From Polyporus tsugae (Eukaryota > Basidiomycota > Agaricomycetes > Polyporales > Polyporaceae): a stretch of 64,000 bases of DNA. Shown one piece after another: positions 1 to 11,100 of the stretch (position 1 is its first letter; each line of letters starts with the position of its first letter). Made by a program: the position numbers and the translations under genes. The stretch lies in assembly GCA_024305745.1 (NCBI GenBank), contig JAHRBS010000002.1:558001-622000 (forward strand). The letters run 5' to 3'. The notes beneath the pieces are model-generated. The model did no database searches and was not told where the DNA came from. It was given only the letters and a program-made list of their open reading frames with translations.

Positions 1-15
1 GGCGGTGTAAGACAT
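1..15 (-). CDS. 5' end of a gene leaving the window (first codons only)
   Basis: Read on the minus strand, an ATG at 15-13 opens a frame beginning MSYTA, which continues past the left edge. A TATA-like ATATAAA lies on the same strand at 104-98, about 85 bp upstream, the usual spacing for TATA-type promoters in this window. Five codons are too few to name the product. The start call rests only on the ATG and the promoter spacing. Confidence 0.45.
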
Positions 16-97
16 GGTGATTGTGTTAAGAGTTGGTCGAGTGAAGTGAGGATGTCTGGTATGTGTTTGTGGGGATCTGGAGACAACGTTCCCTGGC

Positions 98-104
98 TTT
101 ATAT
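98..104 (-). promoter_or_regulatory. TATA box of the gene leaving the left edge
   Basis: ATATAAA on the minus strand, about 85 bp upstream of the ATG at 15. The interval between them is pyrimidine/purine-biased leader-like sequence with no other ATG of note. Confidence 0.45.
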
Positions 105-630
105 GCGTTTCCTGGATATGTAGTCGACGACGTTTCGTGAGAGCGTTCAATTGCGTCACAGTGGGGCCGTCAATGGGCAGGTCATGTGTTCCTGGTGCCG
201 GATCCACCTCCGCGCGGAGGCGATATGAGATTGCAATTTAGAAGAAGAATTGAGAATGCTCTAATGCATAAGACACGAGCTGGAGCGCGTAATGGCGCCG
301 GCGTTGAAAAAATGACGTAGCCGGCAGTGCCCACTGAAAACATATGCCAATGGCCAGCCACACATCCATTCTAGGGCAACACATCGTGCAAGGCCTTTCT
401 CCCTGGGGACGCTAGCGAAGAACGGAGAACGGATGTTACGACGGGTACGATCGTCGGGTGCGTTCCCACGGCGGCGAACAATCCTTCCCCCAACCTCTTC
501 AAGCTGTGTCTTCACAATCTCTGGCCCTTTCCGGCAGCCACCAGTGACGCAATCTTGTATCGACTCGGATGACGCCAATGGCTTTAGATCCCATCTCGCG
601 GTCACCCTATTCAGCGACTCATTCTCGCCC

Positions 631-660
631 TGACGTCATCGTCAACCTGTTCTGACGTCA
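631..660. promoter_or_regulatory. Tandem CRE-type bZIP sites (TGACGTCA x2)
   Basis: Two perfect TGACGTCA palindromes occur at 631-638 and 653-660. They sit inside a 22-bp unit repeated twice (TGACGTCATCGTCA followed by a short spacer). They lie about 65 bp upstream of the TATA box of the following gene. TGACGTCA is the known binding site of ATF/CREB-type bZIP factors, which in fungi include stress-activated Atf1 orthologues. Control of this gene by such a factor is an inference. Confidence 0.65.
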
Positions 661-724
661 TCGTCAGCCCGTTTTAGGTAGATGTGGTTGACTTGCGATC
701 CGAGCCTGAAGTCCAACCAACGGG

Positions 725-731
725 TATATAA
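725..731 (+). promoter_or_regulatory. TATA box of the Hmp1-like gene
   Basis: TATATAA motif about 130 bp upstream of the ATG at 858, followed by a CT/CA-rich leader typical of strongly expressed fungal genes. Confidence 0.6.
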
Positions 732-857
732 GGAGTCCCGTCTTGCCACTGCTCCCCATCCAGCTTCATACCATCCACTTCGCTACCACCGTCTCTCAAC
801 GCATACCACACACTTCGTTACCCCTCTTCATCCCCAACTTCACACAACTCGTTCATC

Positions 858-1321
858 ATGTTCTCTAGCACTACCAACAGCGGCGAGCCCAGGTAAGCCC
901 CCTCCTCCCTCTCCACCCCCGCCAATCCCTCCATGTCCGAACTCATCGCTGACGTCCATCGTACGAAACAGCAAGGCCACTGGCCAGCTCCACTCTCTCA
1001 AGGGTACCGCCGTCGAGGCCGTCGGCAACATGACCGGCTCCGAGTCCTGGACCAAGTCGGGCAAGGAGGAGCACGCCCAGGGCGAGGGCGAGGTCAGGGC
1101 CGCCCAGGCGAAGGGCTACGCCGAGGGCACCAAGGACCGCGTCGTCGGTAAGAAGGACGCCGTCGTCGGCGCCGTCACGGGCGACCGCGAGCAGGAGACC
1201 GTCGGTAAGTTTTCCAGGCCGAGTTCACTGTTCGTCTGACGTTGATGGTTGACCTGTTGCTGCAGGCAACGTCCGCAACGACAAGGGCGAGGCCCAGCAG
1301 GACTTCAACAAGAGCTCGTGA
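858..1321 (+). CDS. Hmp1/CsbD-like small stress protein (mismatch/cruciform DNA-binding family)
   Basis: Three exons (858-892, 972-1204, 1266-1321) encode about 107 residues beginning MFSSTTNSGEPSKATGQ and ending in KSS. The sequence is hydrophilic and rich in Gly, Lys, Glu and Ala. It carries the repeated K-G-x-x-x-E-x-x-G-N-x-T-G and KKDAVVGAVTGD segments of CsbD-like proteins. Fungal members resemble Ustilago Hmp1, described as binding mismatched and cruciform DNA; bacterial CsbD is a general-stress protein. Both introns have consensus GTAAG donors. The ATG chosen is the first after the TATA box and gives the conserved N-terminus. Tandem CRE-type boxes upstream suggest stress control. Family assignment is from recognition; DNA binding by this copy is inferred. 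Confidence 0.85.
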
Positions 1322-1898
1322 GCTCGTGGTCCTGACCGCATAGAGTGTACAATAGACTACATTACGCCGCCGTAATGTTGGGACCTTTGTATCATACCAG
1401 TGTATTCCCAGATCGCATGACTGCATATAAACCCCATTCATTTATCCAACAGGAACGACCAAATACGTCACAAGTGGCGGGGTGTTATTCGATTTACAGG
1501 GAGTCATGGATGTGGGTGCTGTTGTACATGCAAAGTTGGAGAGGCATATCCAGAACGATGTGGTACGTTTGAGATCTATTCGGGGATCGCGGACTAGAGT
1601 ATGGACGCAGAATTGTAATGCAAAGATACCTACCTGTATGTGTGCGCTTAAACAGAAGGTCCAAGTGATGCTACACGAAAATCATTAATCATGAGCGTGC
1701 GGCCGGTGAGGTACAGTGGATCAATGGCGGCGGGATTAGGGTAATCGCGAAAGGTCGAAGGGGAGAACGAAACAAACTTTACACTGCAAGACGAGGCGGA
1801 TCATTAGGCGCGGGAAGCCGCAGCATTATTTTATCCGACGTCTTCGTAATGTCGATGAGTTCGTAGGCCAGGCAAGACGCGACGAGCACTTGCGTCGT
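1322..1898. other. Convergent 3' intergenic region
   Basis: This separates the stop of the Hmp1-like gene from the stop of NTH1 on the opposite strand. It holds presumed 3' UTRs and A/T-richer stretches. I see no gene, repeat or RNA in it. Confidence 0.6.
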
Positions 1899-4800
1899 TC
1901 AGCGCGGGGCAGGAAGATCTTGCTGGGGAATATCCTGCGTAGACACCGTCAGGGGGGACATGACAGGCGACGAAAGCCTGAGCGTGTCCATCGCCAAGCC
2001 GAGAGGGTCGTTGGCCGCCGCGGCGTACGCTTGTGCCTGCTGCTGCGGGTTGAGGTAGTTGCCGAAGAACACCTCGGGGCTCGTGCACGCCGAGACGGCC
2101 CGGCGCATGCCCGTCGAGAGGTACGTGAGGCCGACTTGATAGGCAGCTGGGAAACGGGAAGGGAAGCAGGAAATCAGACGAGGTTCCTACCGAGGAGCAG
2201 GGAAGGGGACTGGGGCGCACCGTTCATCCAGCCGAAGCCTTCTCGTGGAACCATCTTGAAGTCGACCCCTTGGTTGCCGTACTCGGCATCGACAAGGTGG
2301 GAGAGCTTGACGGCGTCGAACTTCTCGGGAACGACGCCGTTGAAGTCGACAAAGGCAGTCGTCATCCTGCATTGGACGGCCTGTCACCATCCTAGCTAGC
2401 ATAGATATGGGGGATTACGCACATGTACAACCACCTGTACGCCAACCGCTGGGCGTCCTCAAGGTACCCATATCGCTCGAGGCCGACCCAAGTCATGATC
2501 TGGTGCGGAGGCCTATCGAACAATGATTAGCACGAAACATAGGCTCGACACAAAGGGTAGGGGGTCCTAACCAGGCGTATCTAGGCGACATCCCCCACAT
2601 TAGTATAGGGTATCTGCCAACATCGTACGACTGCACTCACGGATAGTCCCACTGGCGGTTCGGCCTGTCGAGCGAGATCTTGCCGCGCGACTCCTCCGTA
2701 CCTGATGCCAAACCACCGAGCACCTCGAACTTCTTCAGCGACTGAGAACTGCACGGCACATCAACGTCAGTCAGGACTCTGCCGAGCGAGTGCGCAAAGC
2801 ACGCACATGAGCTTCCAGCACTGCTCCTCGCTCGCGCACCCCGCCCAAAGCGTCCAGAACGCCGTCACGCTCTCGTACAGGCTCTGCTTCCCCTGCACGG
2901 TGTCGTAGTCGAAGTAGAGCGCCTTGCTCTCGTTCCAACAGTACTTGTCGATGATCCCCTTGCGCCACTCCGCACGCGCGAACCACACCTCGCTCGTCTG
3001 GCACCGCGCCTTACTCCGCTCCCACCGGGTCGTGTTCCTGTACGCCTCGACGGTCGGCGGGAACGGCGCGAGCGCGAAGTCCTCCTCGAGCTCGAGCTCG
3101 TCGTCGAACACCTCCCGGATCGCCGTCCCGATGTCGACCTCGTACTTGTACAGCAGCGCCTGCAGGTCGACCGTGCCGAGGTGCGCGCACCGCTTCTCGA
3201 ACCGGTACGTCGTGTCGTGCCCCGACTCGCGCACCGCGCGATCGTGCAGGAAGTACTCGTCCAGCTCGGGCTCCTTCAACACGCCCGCGTTGTACTTCTC
3301 GCTGAACTCGAGCACGGACAGCCCGTGCTTCGCCGCGTACGGCTCGAGAATGTGCGTGAAGTGCGTTGCCTCCGTCTCGGGGGGGATCCCAATGCCGTCC
3401 GGGCGGAAGCGCGAGAGGCCCGTCTTGGGGTCCATGCGTGGCTCGGCGACCCAGACGGTGTGGTACTCCTTGATGGCGGCTTGGATAGCACGCTTAAGCC
3501 AGGCGCGGTTCTCCTCCATGTCAGAGCGGTCGAGCTGGTTATAGATCTGGAGGGCCATGTCCGTGAGGAATGGCGGCTGCGCACGGCAGAGGTAGTACGA
3601 GCGAGATCCGTTAAGGATCTTGCCGTAGTGCTTGATCTCGAAGATGAAGTGATCGACCATGCCCTTGGCCATGTTAACGTATCCGTCGACGAGCAGGCCG
3701 AGGGAGATGAAGTAGGAGTCCCAGTTGTAAAGCTGATTGGAAGTCAACGGTGATGAACTACAGGGCCAGTAATGGGACTGACCTCGTTGAAACGGGCGCC
3801 GGGGACGATGAAAGGTATGCCTTTCAGTGTCTTCCCGCCTTTGCTATCAGACGCGTCCTGCATCGCGAGGGCAAGGATACCCGGCTTGGTGTTCAAGCTC
3901 TTGACGAAGATCGGGTCGTCTGGCTTGGGCGGCAGAACCTGCACGTCCAAGTTGAGGTGGGGCTTCTCCCGCGCGACCTTCCTGTAGTACTCCGCCATAG
4001 CAGGCTCGCCATGAGGCACATATATGCGCGGGTTAACGCGTCCGGTGCGGTTCTTCGGGTCCGCACATATGATTTCCAGCCCATCGCCGTCGATTCGACG
4101 AGTGAGCGCGTTCCAGAACGAGTTCTTGATCATTCGCGATAGGCGGTCGACAGGGTTTTCCGTGAGACGTGCCTCATCTAGGACGATGCGCTTCCTCCCG
4201 TGGTCCCTGGCAAGAGCAAGCTCTTGCAGCAGGTTAGAGAGCATGTATGTTCCCTACATGGCAATCGTATCAGCCGTCATTCCTTGGCAGTACGACTGTG
4301 GGATTATGGAAAGCTACTCCGAAGTTTGTCCGGGGCAACCACACGCAGTTAGGCGAGTAACTCAATCTCTCGCTTGACGCATAGAGGCGTCAGCGCCATA
4401 GAGATCGTCACCCCACAGCGCAGCCCGCACGGCGCGAGCATTCATCGCCCCATTACAGCGCATTACCGGCGCACAGTTTCATGTCCCCAATCGCAAACTC
4501 TGGGCGGCGTACTCCCTCCAGGACCGACGAGACCGACAAAGGCCAAGGGACAGCGCGGACAAAGATAACCCCAGGCACCGAAGCGTAGACGGCAAAAACT
4601 CACCCGGATGTCAAAACTCTTGAAGCCGTTGCTCGTCGCGGTTCCCAGGGCCATCAGCTTCGGGCCAGCGTCAGTGACGGAGATTTGGAAGTCGCCGTCG
4701 GTGTCCTCCTGCTCGAGGACGACGCGGATGGTCTCCTCGACATCGATGAGGAATCGGCGGGGGGCGGAGCCCTTCTCGTCGTGGGACATGCGACGGGCGC

Positions 4801-5049
4801 GCTGGTGGTTTGCATCCTCGAACGCAGGCGGACGTTTGGGGTTGTAACCGTGCGCGAAGGACTGGACGCGTGAAGTGAGTCAAGAAGAAGGCGCATGACG
4901 CATGGAAAATGAATGCAAACCTGGCTGTATGTGCGGCCACGACTGAAGCGCTCCTCTCCACCATAGTATGTGCTGGCGTCAGTGTGGACGGGGCCGTGGT
5001 GTTCGTCGACAAAGGTGACCCCAGTGGGGTGGTTGAGCGGAGGCGCCAT
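1899..5049 (-). CDS. NTH1: Neutral trehalase (GH37), calcium- and PKA-regulated type
   Basis: Hydrolyses cytosolic trehalose to two glucose molecules, mobilising the stress and reserve sugar. The protein starts [10 protein letters not shown] at 5049. A PKA-type RRMS site falls near residue 69, followed by a calcium-binding loop ([12 protein letters not shown], about 96-107), the hallmark of fungal neutral rather than acid trehalases. The GH37 signature PGARFNE..YNWDSYF is split by an intron near 3.75 kb. [10 protein letters not shown] follows, and the QEGFGW-like block appears as [10 protein letters not shown] near 2.2 kb. The C-terminal exon ends LPAPR. At least seven introns. No secretory signal, consistent with a cytosolic enzyme. 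The long 5' region holds CCCCT stress-element-like motifs. All expected domains are present. Confidence 0.93.
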
Positions 5050-6475
5050 GAGGGTATAGTGTAGAAAACGGTATAGATAGTAGAGAACGAGGATCCAGAG
5101 GGCGGGACGTCGACAAAAGGGTGGAGGGGGTGGGGACTACCTGTGTCAAGGGCGATGATGGTGGAGGAAAGGGAGGAGAGAGAGGTGAAGAGAAGCCGGT
5201 GGCCAACGGTGGTGCGTCCACTAGCGACTGCCGGAGCGCGCGCCGATGACCCGGTTAAACCTCAAAGGCGTCTTCAAAACCCGCTTGCTCTGCAACGTCG
5301 ACGGTTCACCAACAGGCTCTGTCGTTCTGCTCTATGAACACTCCGGGCTCGACTGCGGCGGCGGTAAGTACAAAAGCGGACGCAGACTGTGGCCTACGCA
5401 CCTCTTATACAGGACCCCGTGTTGCGCGTTACCCCGCACCGCTCAGCTGACCCGTCGAAACCGTTACGGCATTCGCTTCCCCAGTCCAACGCTAACTTCC
5501 CCGCACTTCATCGGGCACCCCTGGGGTAACTACATACCCCCCTCAGCCCCCCTCGCGCCGTCGCACGACCGCCCTCTGTTTCCCAAGAAATAGTTCCCTC
5601 CCGGATCCGGAGTCCGAGATGCCCACCAACAGCGCCTCGAGCTCCAGATGGGAACGCGTCGTTCCACCCCTGGCCACAACCTCCCATACCTGTGCTTCTC
5701 GGACCGCGTAGACCTGCTTCATCTATCCATGTATCTAGCGCGTCAGCCACAGGGAAGGAACATAGCCAAGATCCGGGCTGTCCTCCCACCTGTGACAAAG
5801 CCGTGGCTGCTGCTGTCCAACTGCTGTCGGACCCGGTGCGCCTTTACCTCCCTCACCTCTGTAATCCCGGGCTGACTGTTGGTTTATCTCGCTTTCTCTG
5901 TGCTTCTCCAGACTCTGTGGGTATAGTGCGGACCCCCGTGCCAATGCTTCGAGTCCACTTTGACGGTGGAGGTAGTGAGGTTCATGCGTCATCGACATCG
6001 CCAGGTACGTCCCCACAATCTATCTGTCCGCACGATATCCGTAATCTATGTCCGGTGCGGGGTTTGAGCAACGACGGTGGTGTGTTCGACTTGTGTGAAG
6101 GCGCACATATTTCGGATATCGGGACGCTTTTTGCTCCGGGCGCTGGAGACGTCTCACAGGGAAGGAAGGGGTTACACAAGGAGACATCGCTGCACATAAC
6201 GACCCGCATCGGTGCTGCGCCCTCTTCCGCGCCCATACTGGTAGTTGTGTTCAGAAAAAAAGTGTCGATTGTGCTTCGACTCCGGGCCCTCGAGAGGTCC
6301 GAGTCATACTTGCCTGTTGCGTGATCATGACTGGCGCTCGCCGACTGGGCGAAGGTCGACAATACTTCTCTGGTTGGTCATATACCGACCAGAAATCATT
6401 TACCTTTGCATTATAAACGACGACTGACGCTTCCCAGGTTGACAAGGGATCAGTTTGCCCAGACTCTCAGACAAA

Positions 6476-6512
6476 TATTATGCGGCGCAAGCGGGCTGTA
6501 TTATGCGGCGCA
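6476..6512. repeat. 14-bp direct repeat
   Basis: TATTATGCGGCGCA occurs at 6476-6489 and again perfectly at 6499-6512, a period of 23 bp. No gene is associated with it; it may be a paired protein-binding site or a small duplication. Confidence 0.6.
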
Positions 6513-7299
6513 CCAGCAACATGAAATCAAGTGTCATTTAGGCTTGGGGCCTGACATCCCTTCTCTCAAGGCCGGCCAGCGTGGCCTTGGAGATGGGGCG
6601 GTGTTCAATCAGTGCTCGCTCAGGTCAAGGCCATAATAAAACCTATGCAACCGGGATATCCGGAACTTGGATTCATGTGGCCATGGCGGGCAACACACTC
6701 ACTTCCTGAGCTTGTGTTACAAACCTGCTGAGGCCAGGTTTGTCACGTTCGTGGCATCTCCGCGCAGACCCTGGGAGAACTTCTGGCACGTTGGATGTTC
6801 GTTCCGTTTGTGAGGATCCCCTTGGACGTATTTTGTCCCCAGCTATGAAATCAAGTGATCCCAGCTGAACATTCACCCACGGCAACAGTACATCCAGCTG
6901 TTAGGACCTTGGGTTACCTCGTGCGCGGCGGTACTTGGAGGGGTTTTCGCCTTTTCCTTGTCAGTGTTTGTCGTTTTCGACATCACCACACGCTTTTCTG
7001 GCGATGTCGAGCACGTTGCGTTATCACAGGCGGCGACTGAGATTGCCGCTACCAACCTAGACCGCCTCAGAACGTGCCGATATTGCGGAACACGAGCCTA
7101 ATTGCTTCGATCTGCGGGGACTCTATAGAATAAGCATCCGCTGACTCTTCTGCATTCCGATTGCGACTGTCGACAAACGATCGCAGCGTTATGCTTGCCC
7201 TCTGCCCATCCGTTGCCTCATTCGATGATGCGCGACCTCAACGGAACCTTTGACTGCAAGTCCAGGGCACAGTCTTCGGTACAGTACGTACACTCTTAT

Positions 7300-7491
7300 C
7301 TTGACGTCAAGGCCTGGCCACTCGTTCCACAATAATGCCGACATCCGGCCAGGTAAGATGAATCCTGGAAGCGACGATTATCTTTGATGAACAGTGGCTA
7401 AGCAACTCAATTCCCGAATTGCACAAGCCGAGGGTTCCTCCGACGAACCCATGTGTTTCTGGGGAAGGCTCTGTCGTCGCTTGACGTCAAG
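7300..7491. promoter_or_regulatory. Two identical 12-bp palindromes with CRE core
   Basis: CTTGACGTCAAG is found at 7300-7311 and 7480-7491, exactly 180 bp apart. Each contains TGACGTCA, the ATF/CREB-type bZIP site. They lie about 0.6-0.8 kb upstream of the ABCC transporter start. A regulatory role is inferred from motif identity only. Confidence 0.45.
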
Positions 7492-8103
7492 CGGGCTCCG
7501 ACGGCGGAGAGCACAAATTCTCAGGCGGGACTCGCTGCAGGATTCGAGGATCGGAAGGCTGACGCTATCGCCGGTGGTTAAATCTCCCCATGGGTCTCGA
7601 ATAGATGACAGCAGGAGGGGAGGCAGGGAGGATGGAAGGGTTGGAGTCGAGATTAGCTACAGAGTTGTATCATGTAAGTATTTGGACTCGGGGAGGCCGC
7701 AGCGATCAGGATTAATATTGATGTGGCCGATGGGGGTCTGAGACTGAGGGCGATTTTAATATTAATGTGGCGTGGGGGGAGAATGTGCTCTGGAGGGGTG
7801 AGGAAGTCGAAGCTGAAACGTCGAGGTCCGAATCTCAGCAGGCCTATGCATGATTTAACATTTGACCCGGGCAGGCCCTCGCGGCGAGGAGGAGAGACGC
7901 GGCCCAATTGCGAGATGCGGCAGACATGTCGCCGTCCATGGCCCCATGCCTCGCTCCCAGCCCGTGCGACCCGTCCGGCGCGTGCATGACGGAAATATAC
8001 CGTTCCTCGTCGCTTAGCGTGATGTGCTCCTTCCCAAGAGCCCCCACCTCGTCGTCTGTGCGGCCTACGCCAGCCAACAGCCCCCCAGGCCCCCAGCTGC
8101 GCG

Positions 8104-11100
8104 ATGAGCTCGACCTCGAGCATGGTGGCACAGTTCCCATTGTCCCTCCTCGTCCCCCCGTTGTCCACTACGAGCCCGGCATCCTCCGCTCCCGCTAGTT
8201 TCTCCCTGGCCACCTCCGCTCCTCTGGGCAGCACCCCCCAGCTCGACCGCCTCCTCACAACCATCCTGCCCGCCAGCGCGGCACTTCTCGCGGTCGGCTT
8301 CGAGCTCCTCTCACGAATACGATACCCCAAGGCCGTGCAAAACGCGGCATTCAAGCTCTCGAGGCCGTTCCGCAACTTTTTCACCCTCGCCGACGTCGAA
8401 GCGCCCGTTCCGTGCCCGCTCGACCGAGCTCCATGGAAGGCGCGCGTCCTCGTCGTCGGGTCCGCCGTCCAGAGCGTCGGGTGGCTGGCCGTGCTCGCGT
8501 ACAGGCAGGAGGTCGTCGACTGGGAGGGCACCGTGCGTGCCGGGGTCGCGTTTCTCGCATGGGTGCGTACACACAAAGACCGCGTTTCGTCGTCGAATTC
8601 AGCCCGACGCGCGCTCCGCGTTGAAGCTTGAAGGATCAACGGCGTGCTGATGGACGGCGGCGTTGCAGACGTTCGCGCTCACGCGCGTGCTCGCCAGGCC
8701 GCCCGTGACGCCCCCTTACCTCCTCCTGTGCTTCTTCGTGACGTGCGTGGCCGCGGCGTGTTATGAGCTCGTGCTTGAAGTTGTTCGGGAAGGCGAGGGA
8801 CTGCGATATGTCGGGCTCGGCCTGGGTGCGCTCCAGCTTTGCGTGCTCGGCGGCCTCATTTGGACCGCGGGGACGTACCCTTTGGGAAGGTACTGGCCTG
8901 GCCCAAATGTTGCGAGGCCGTCTGAGGTGAGTTCCTTTGTCTGTTGTGTAACAAGTGTCGTCGATTTGATGAATGCTCCGTTCCAAAGTCCCCCTCGAAC
9001 AAGTTCACGATGCCGGAAGACAGCGTGAACCTCTGGAGCTGGTCGACGTTCTCATTCGTCGAGCCGTTGTTTAAAGTGTCGAACGCACGAACCGTCAACG
9101 ACTCCGATGTTTGGACCCTCTCGCCGTTCTTTACCCACAAAAACGTCTTCCGGAAATATCTGCAATATGCGTCTGAGTACGTGATTCTGTGACGCGAGTG
9201 TTGGTCTGGAGACTCACTCTGCGGACAGACATCCAACGTACTCTCTTTTACGCTACCTAATTGTCTCTAATTCCATGGACATAATCATCGTCATACTCCT
9301 GGAAACATGGAGTGCTGTAATCGGTGAGCTATCCGCATGTTGCTTCTGTAAACGGCGCATCTCATGTTTATTTGCAGGATATGTTCCGCCTTATGCTCTG
9401 CAACGCATTCTTCAGGCGCTGTCTGACCCTTCCCCCGACGCAAAGAACACCGCTTATTTTTTCGCGGCCGTTGCGTTTCTGGCCAACCTCTCTTTTGCGC
9501 AAGTGGATGTCAACAAGGGATGGTTCGTGCGGCGATGCTACGAGCGCACGAGGGGTCAACTCTTCTGTGCACTTCATTACAAGTGCGATAGCGCTTTCCT
9601 CCAGGCTGGAACACGGTGCTGACCGTTTTCCTCCCGCAGGGCACTGAAGCGACGGGATATCAGCGGCAAGAACACTGGTAAGAACGATGATCCCTTCCTC
9701 GAGAAAGACGACGACAGCAACGCGGACCTCGGCAAGATCGTCAACCTCATGCAGTCAGTCCGCTCAGCCCGCAGCCACCGCGCTGCAAGCACACTGATTC
9801 GGCTGAAACAGGGGAGACGCATACGCAGTGGCACACCGCTTCTGGCAGTTTTCCGGCTTCTTCCTGGCCCCTGTCCGCCTGACTATTGCGCTGGTCTATC
9901 TCTACAGGTGAGGACGCTAGAAGGACTTCTGGCCTACATCGATCTGACCACGAGAACAGAGTTCTTGGTTGGAGCGCCTTCACCTCAGTCGCGGTGACGG
10001 TCATCGTCTACCTGCTGAATTACCCGCTCGCGAAGTACGACCTCTACGTGCGTATGGGATCGCTAGTTTCGCGATGAAGAATTATCTCAAACGTTAGCGA
10101 GGACAGCTTATGCGCCAGTGCTGGAAGGCCTCGGATCAGCGAATGAACACGGTCAACGAGCTCTTCCAAAACATCCGCTTCCTGAAGTTTTACGGATGGG
10201 GTATGCTTCCTCGTGCTACCGCGGTGGCCGAATTTTACTCATTTTGCTTACTAGAGTTCCGGTGGAGTGAGCGCGTCAGGAAGACGCGCGAGTCTGAGCT
10301 CAAGTGGCGCGTCAAGGCGAACTTCGTTGACACGTTCATCTCCTTCATGTGGAATTGGATGCCTTCGGCGACTGCGCTCGCGACGTTTGTGTGCTACACC
10401 GTCGTCGCGGGCGAACAGCTCACGGTTGCAACTGCGTTCACGGCCATTGCGTTGTTCTCGCACCTTCAAGGCCCGATGGTGGAGTTTCCCGACCAAGTCT
10501 TTGCTATGTTGCATGGTGCGTGCTAACTGCAACACCGGCGCTGGATTCAGCTCTAATGATCGTGGGGTTTCTAGCGTACATCAGTATGGGGCGTATTGAG
10601 AAATTCCTGAATGAGGAGGAGGTTCCAGACTGGGCCTCGTCATTGAAGAGGGACGCGCAGCCCACGTCAACCAATGCCGTGGAGATTGGATTCGAGAATG
10701 CGTCTTTCGAATGGAACATCGCGAAGACGGAGACGCTTTCCAGATTCACTCTCGGTCCTTTGGATATCCGGTTTCCTCCTGGAAAACTCTCCCTGGTGAG
10801 TGGGCCCACCGGTTCCGGCAAGTCCGCATTGCTCGTTGCGATGCTCGGAGGTATGTAGACCCAGTGCTGCATTATCATTCGCCGTACCGGTGCTGAATGA
10901 GATGTTCGGTCGCAGAGATGCATTGTACCTCGGGTCGAGTGATCCTGAACAAGGCAGGTCACCAAGTCGCCTATTGTGCACAAAACCCCTGGCTCCAGCA
11001 TGCAACCATCCGAGACAACATCATCTTCGGCGCCGGGTACGGATATGATGAGGCTCGCTACCTAGCTGTCGTGGACGCCTGCGCTCTTGCGAGGGACTTC

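Larger units (their letters stand above)
105..857. other. Divergent intergenic region carrying the Hmp1-like promoter
   Basis: This lies between the minus-strand gene at the left edge and the plus-strand stress gene. It holds two CRE-type boxes and a TATA box, annotated separately. Short open frames on both strands here have no recognisable protein character and are taken as chance. Confidence 0.6.
5050..8103. other. 3 kb divergent intergenic region between NTH1 and the ABC transporter
   Basis: No convincing gene on either strand; the longest open frames (for example 5692-6324 + and 5982-6362 -) are compositionally random and lack splice-supported continuation. It contains CCCCT motifs at 5518-5522, 5539-5543 and 5549-5553, about 470-505 bp upstream of the NTH1 start. 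It also holds a 14-bp direct repeat (6476/6499), two identical CRE-containing 12-bp palindromes (7300/7480) and a degenerate AT-rich repeat pair (7711/7755). It probably serves as promoter space for both flanking genes. Confidence 0.5.

Noticed and set aside
5692..6362. Open frames of 210 residues (+) and 126 residues (-) in the NTH1-ABCC interval
   Set aside because: They overlap on opposite strands, have random composition and no splice-supported extension or family motif.
7653..8639. 328-residue frame on the minus strand over the ABCC first exon
   Set aside because: Antisense shadow of GC-rich coding sequence, with no motif or splice structure of its own.
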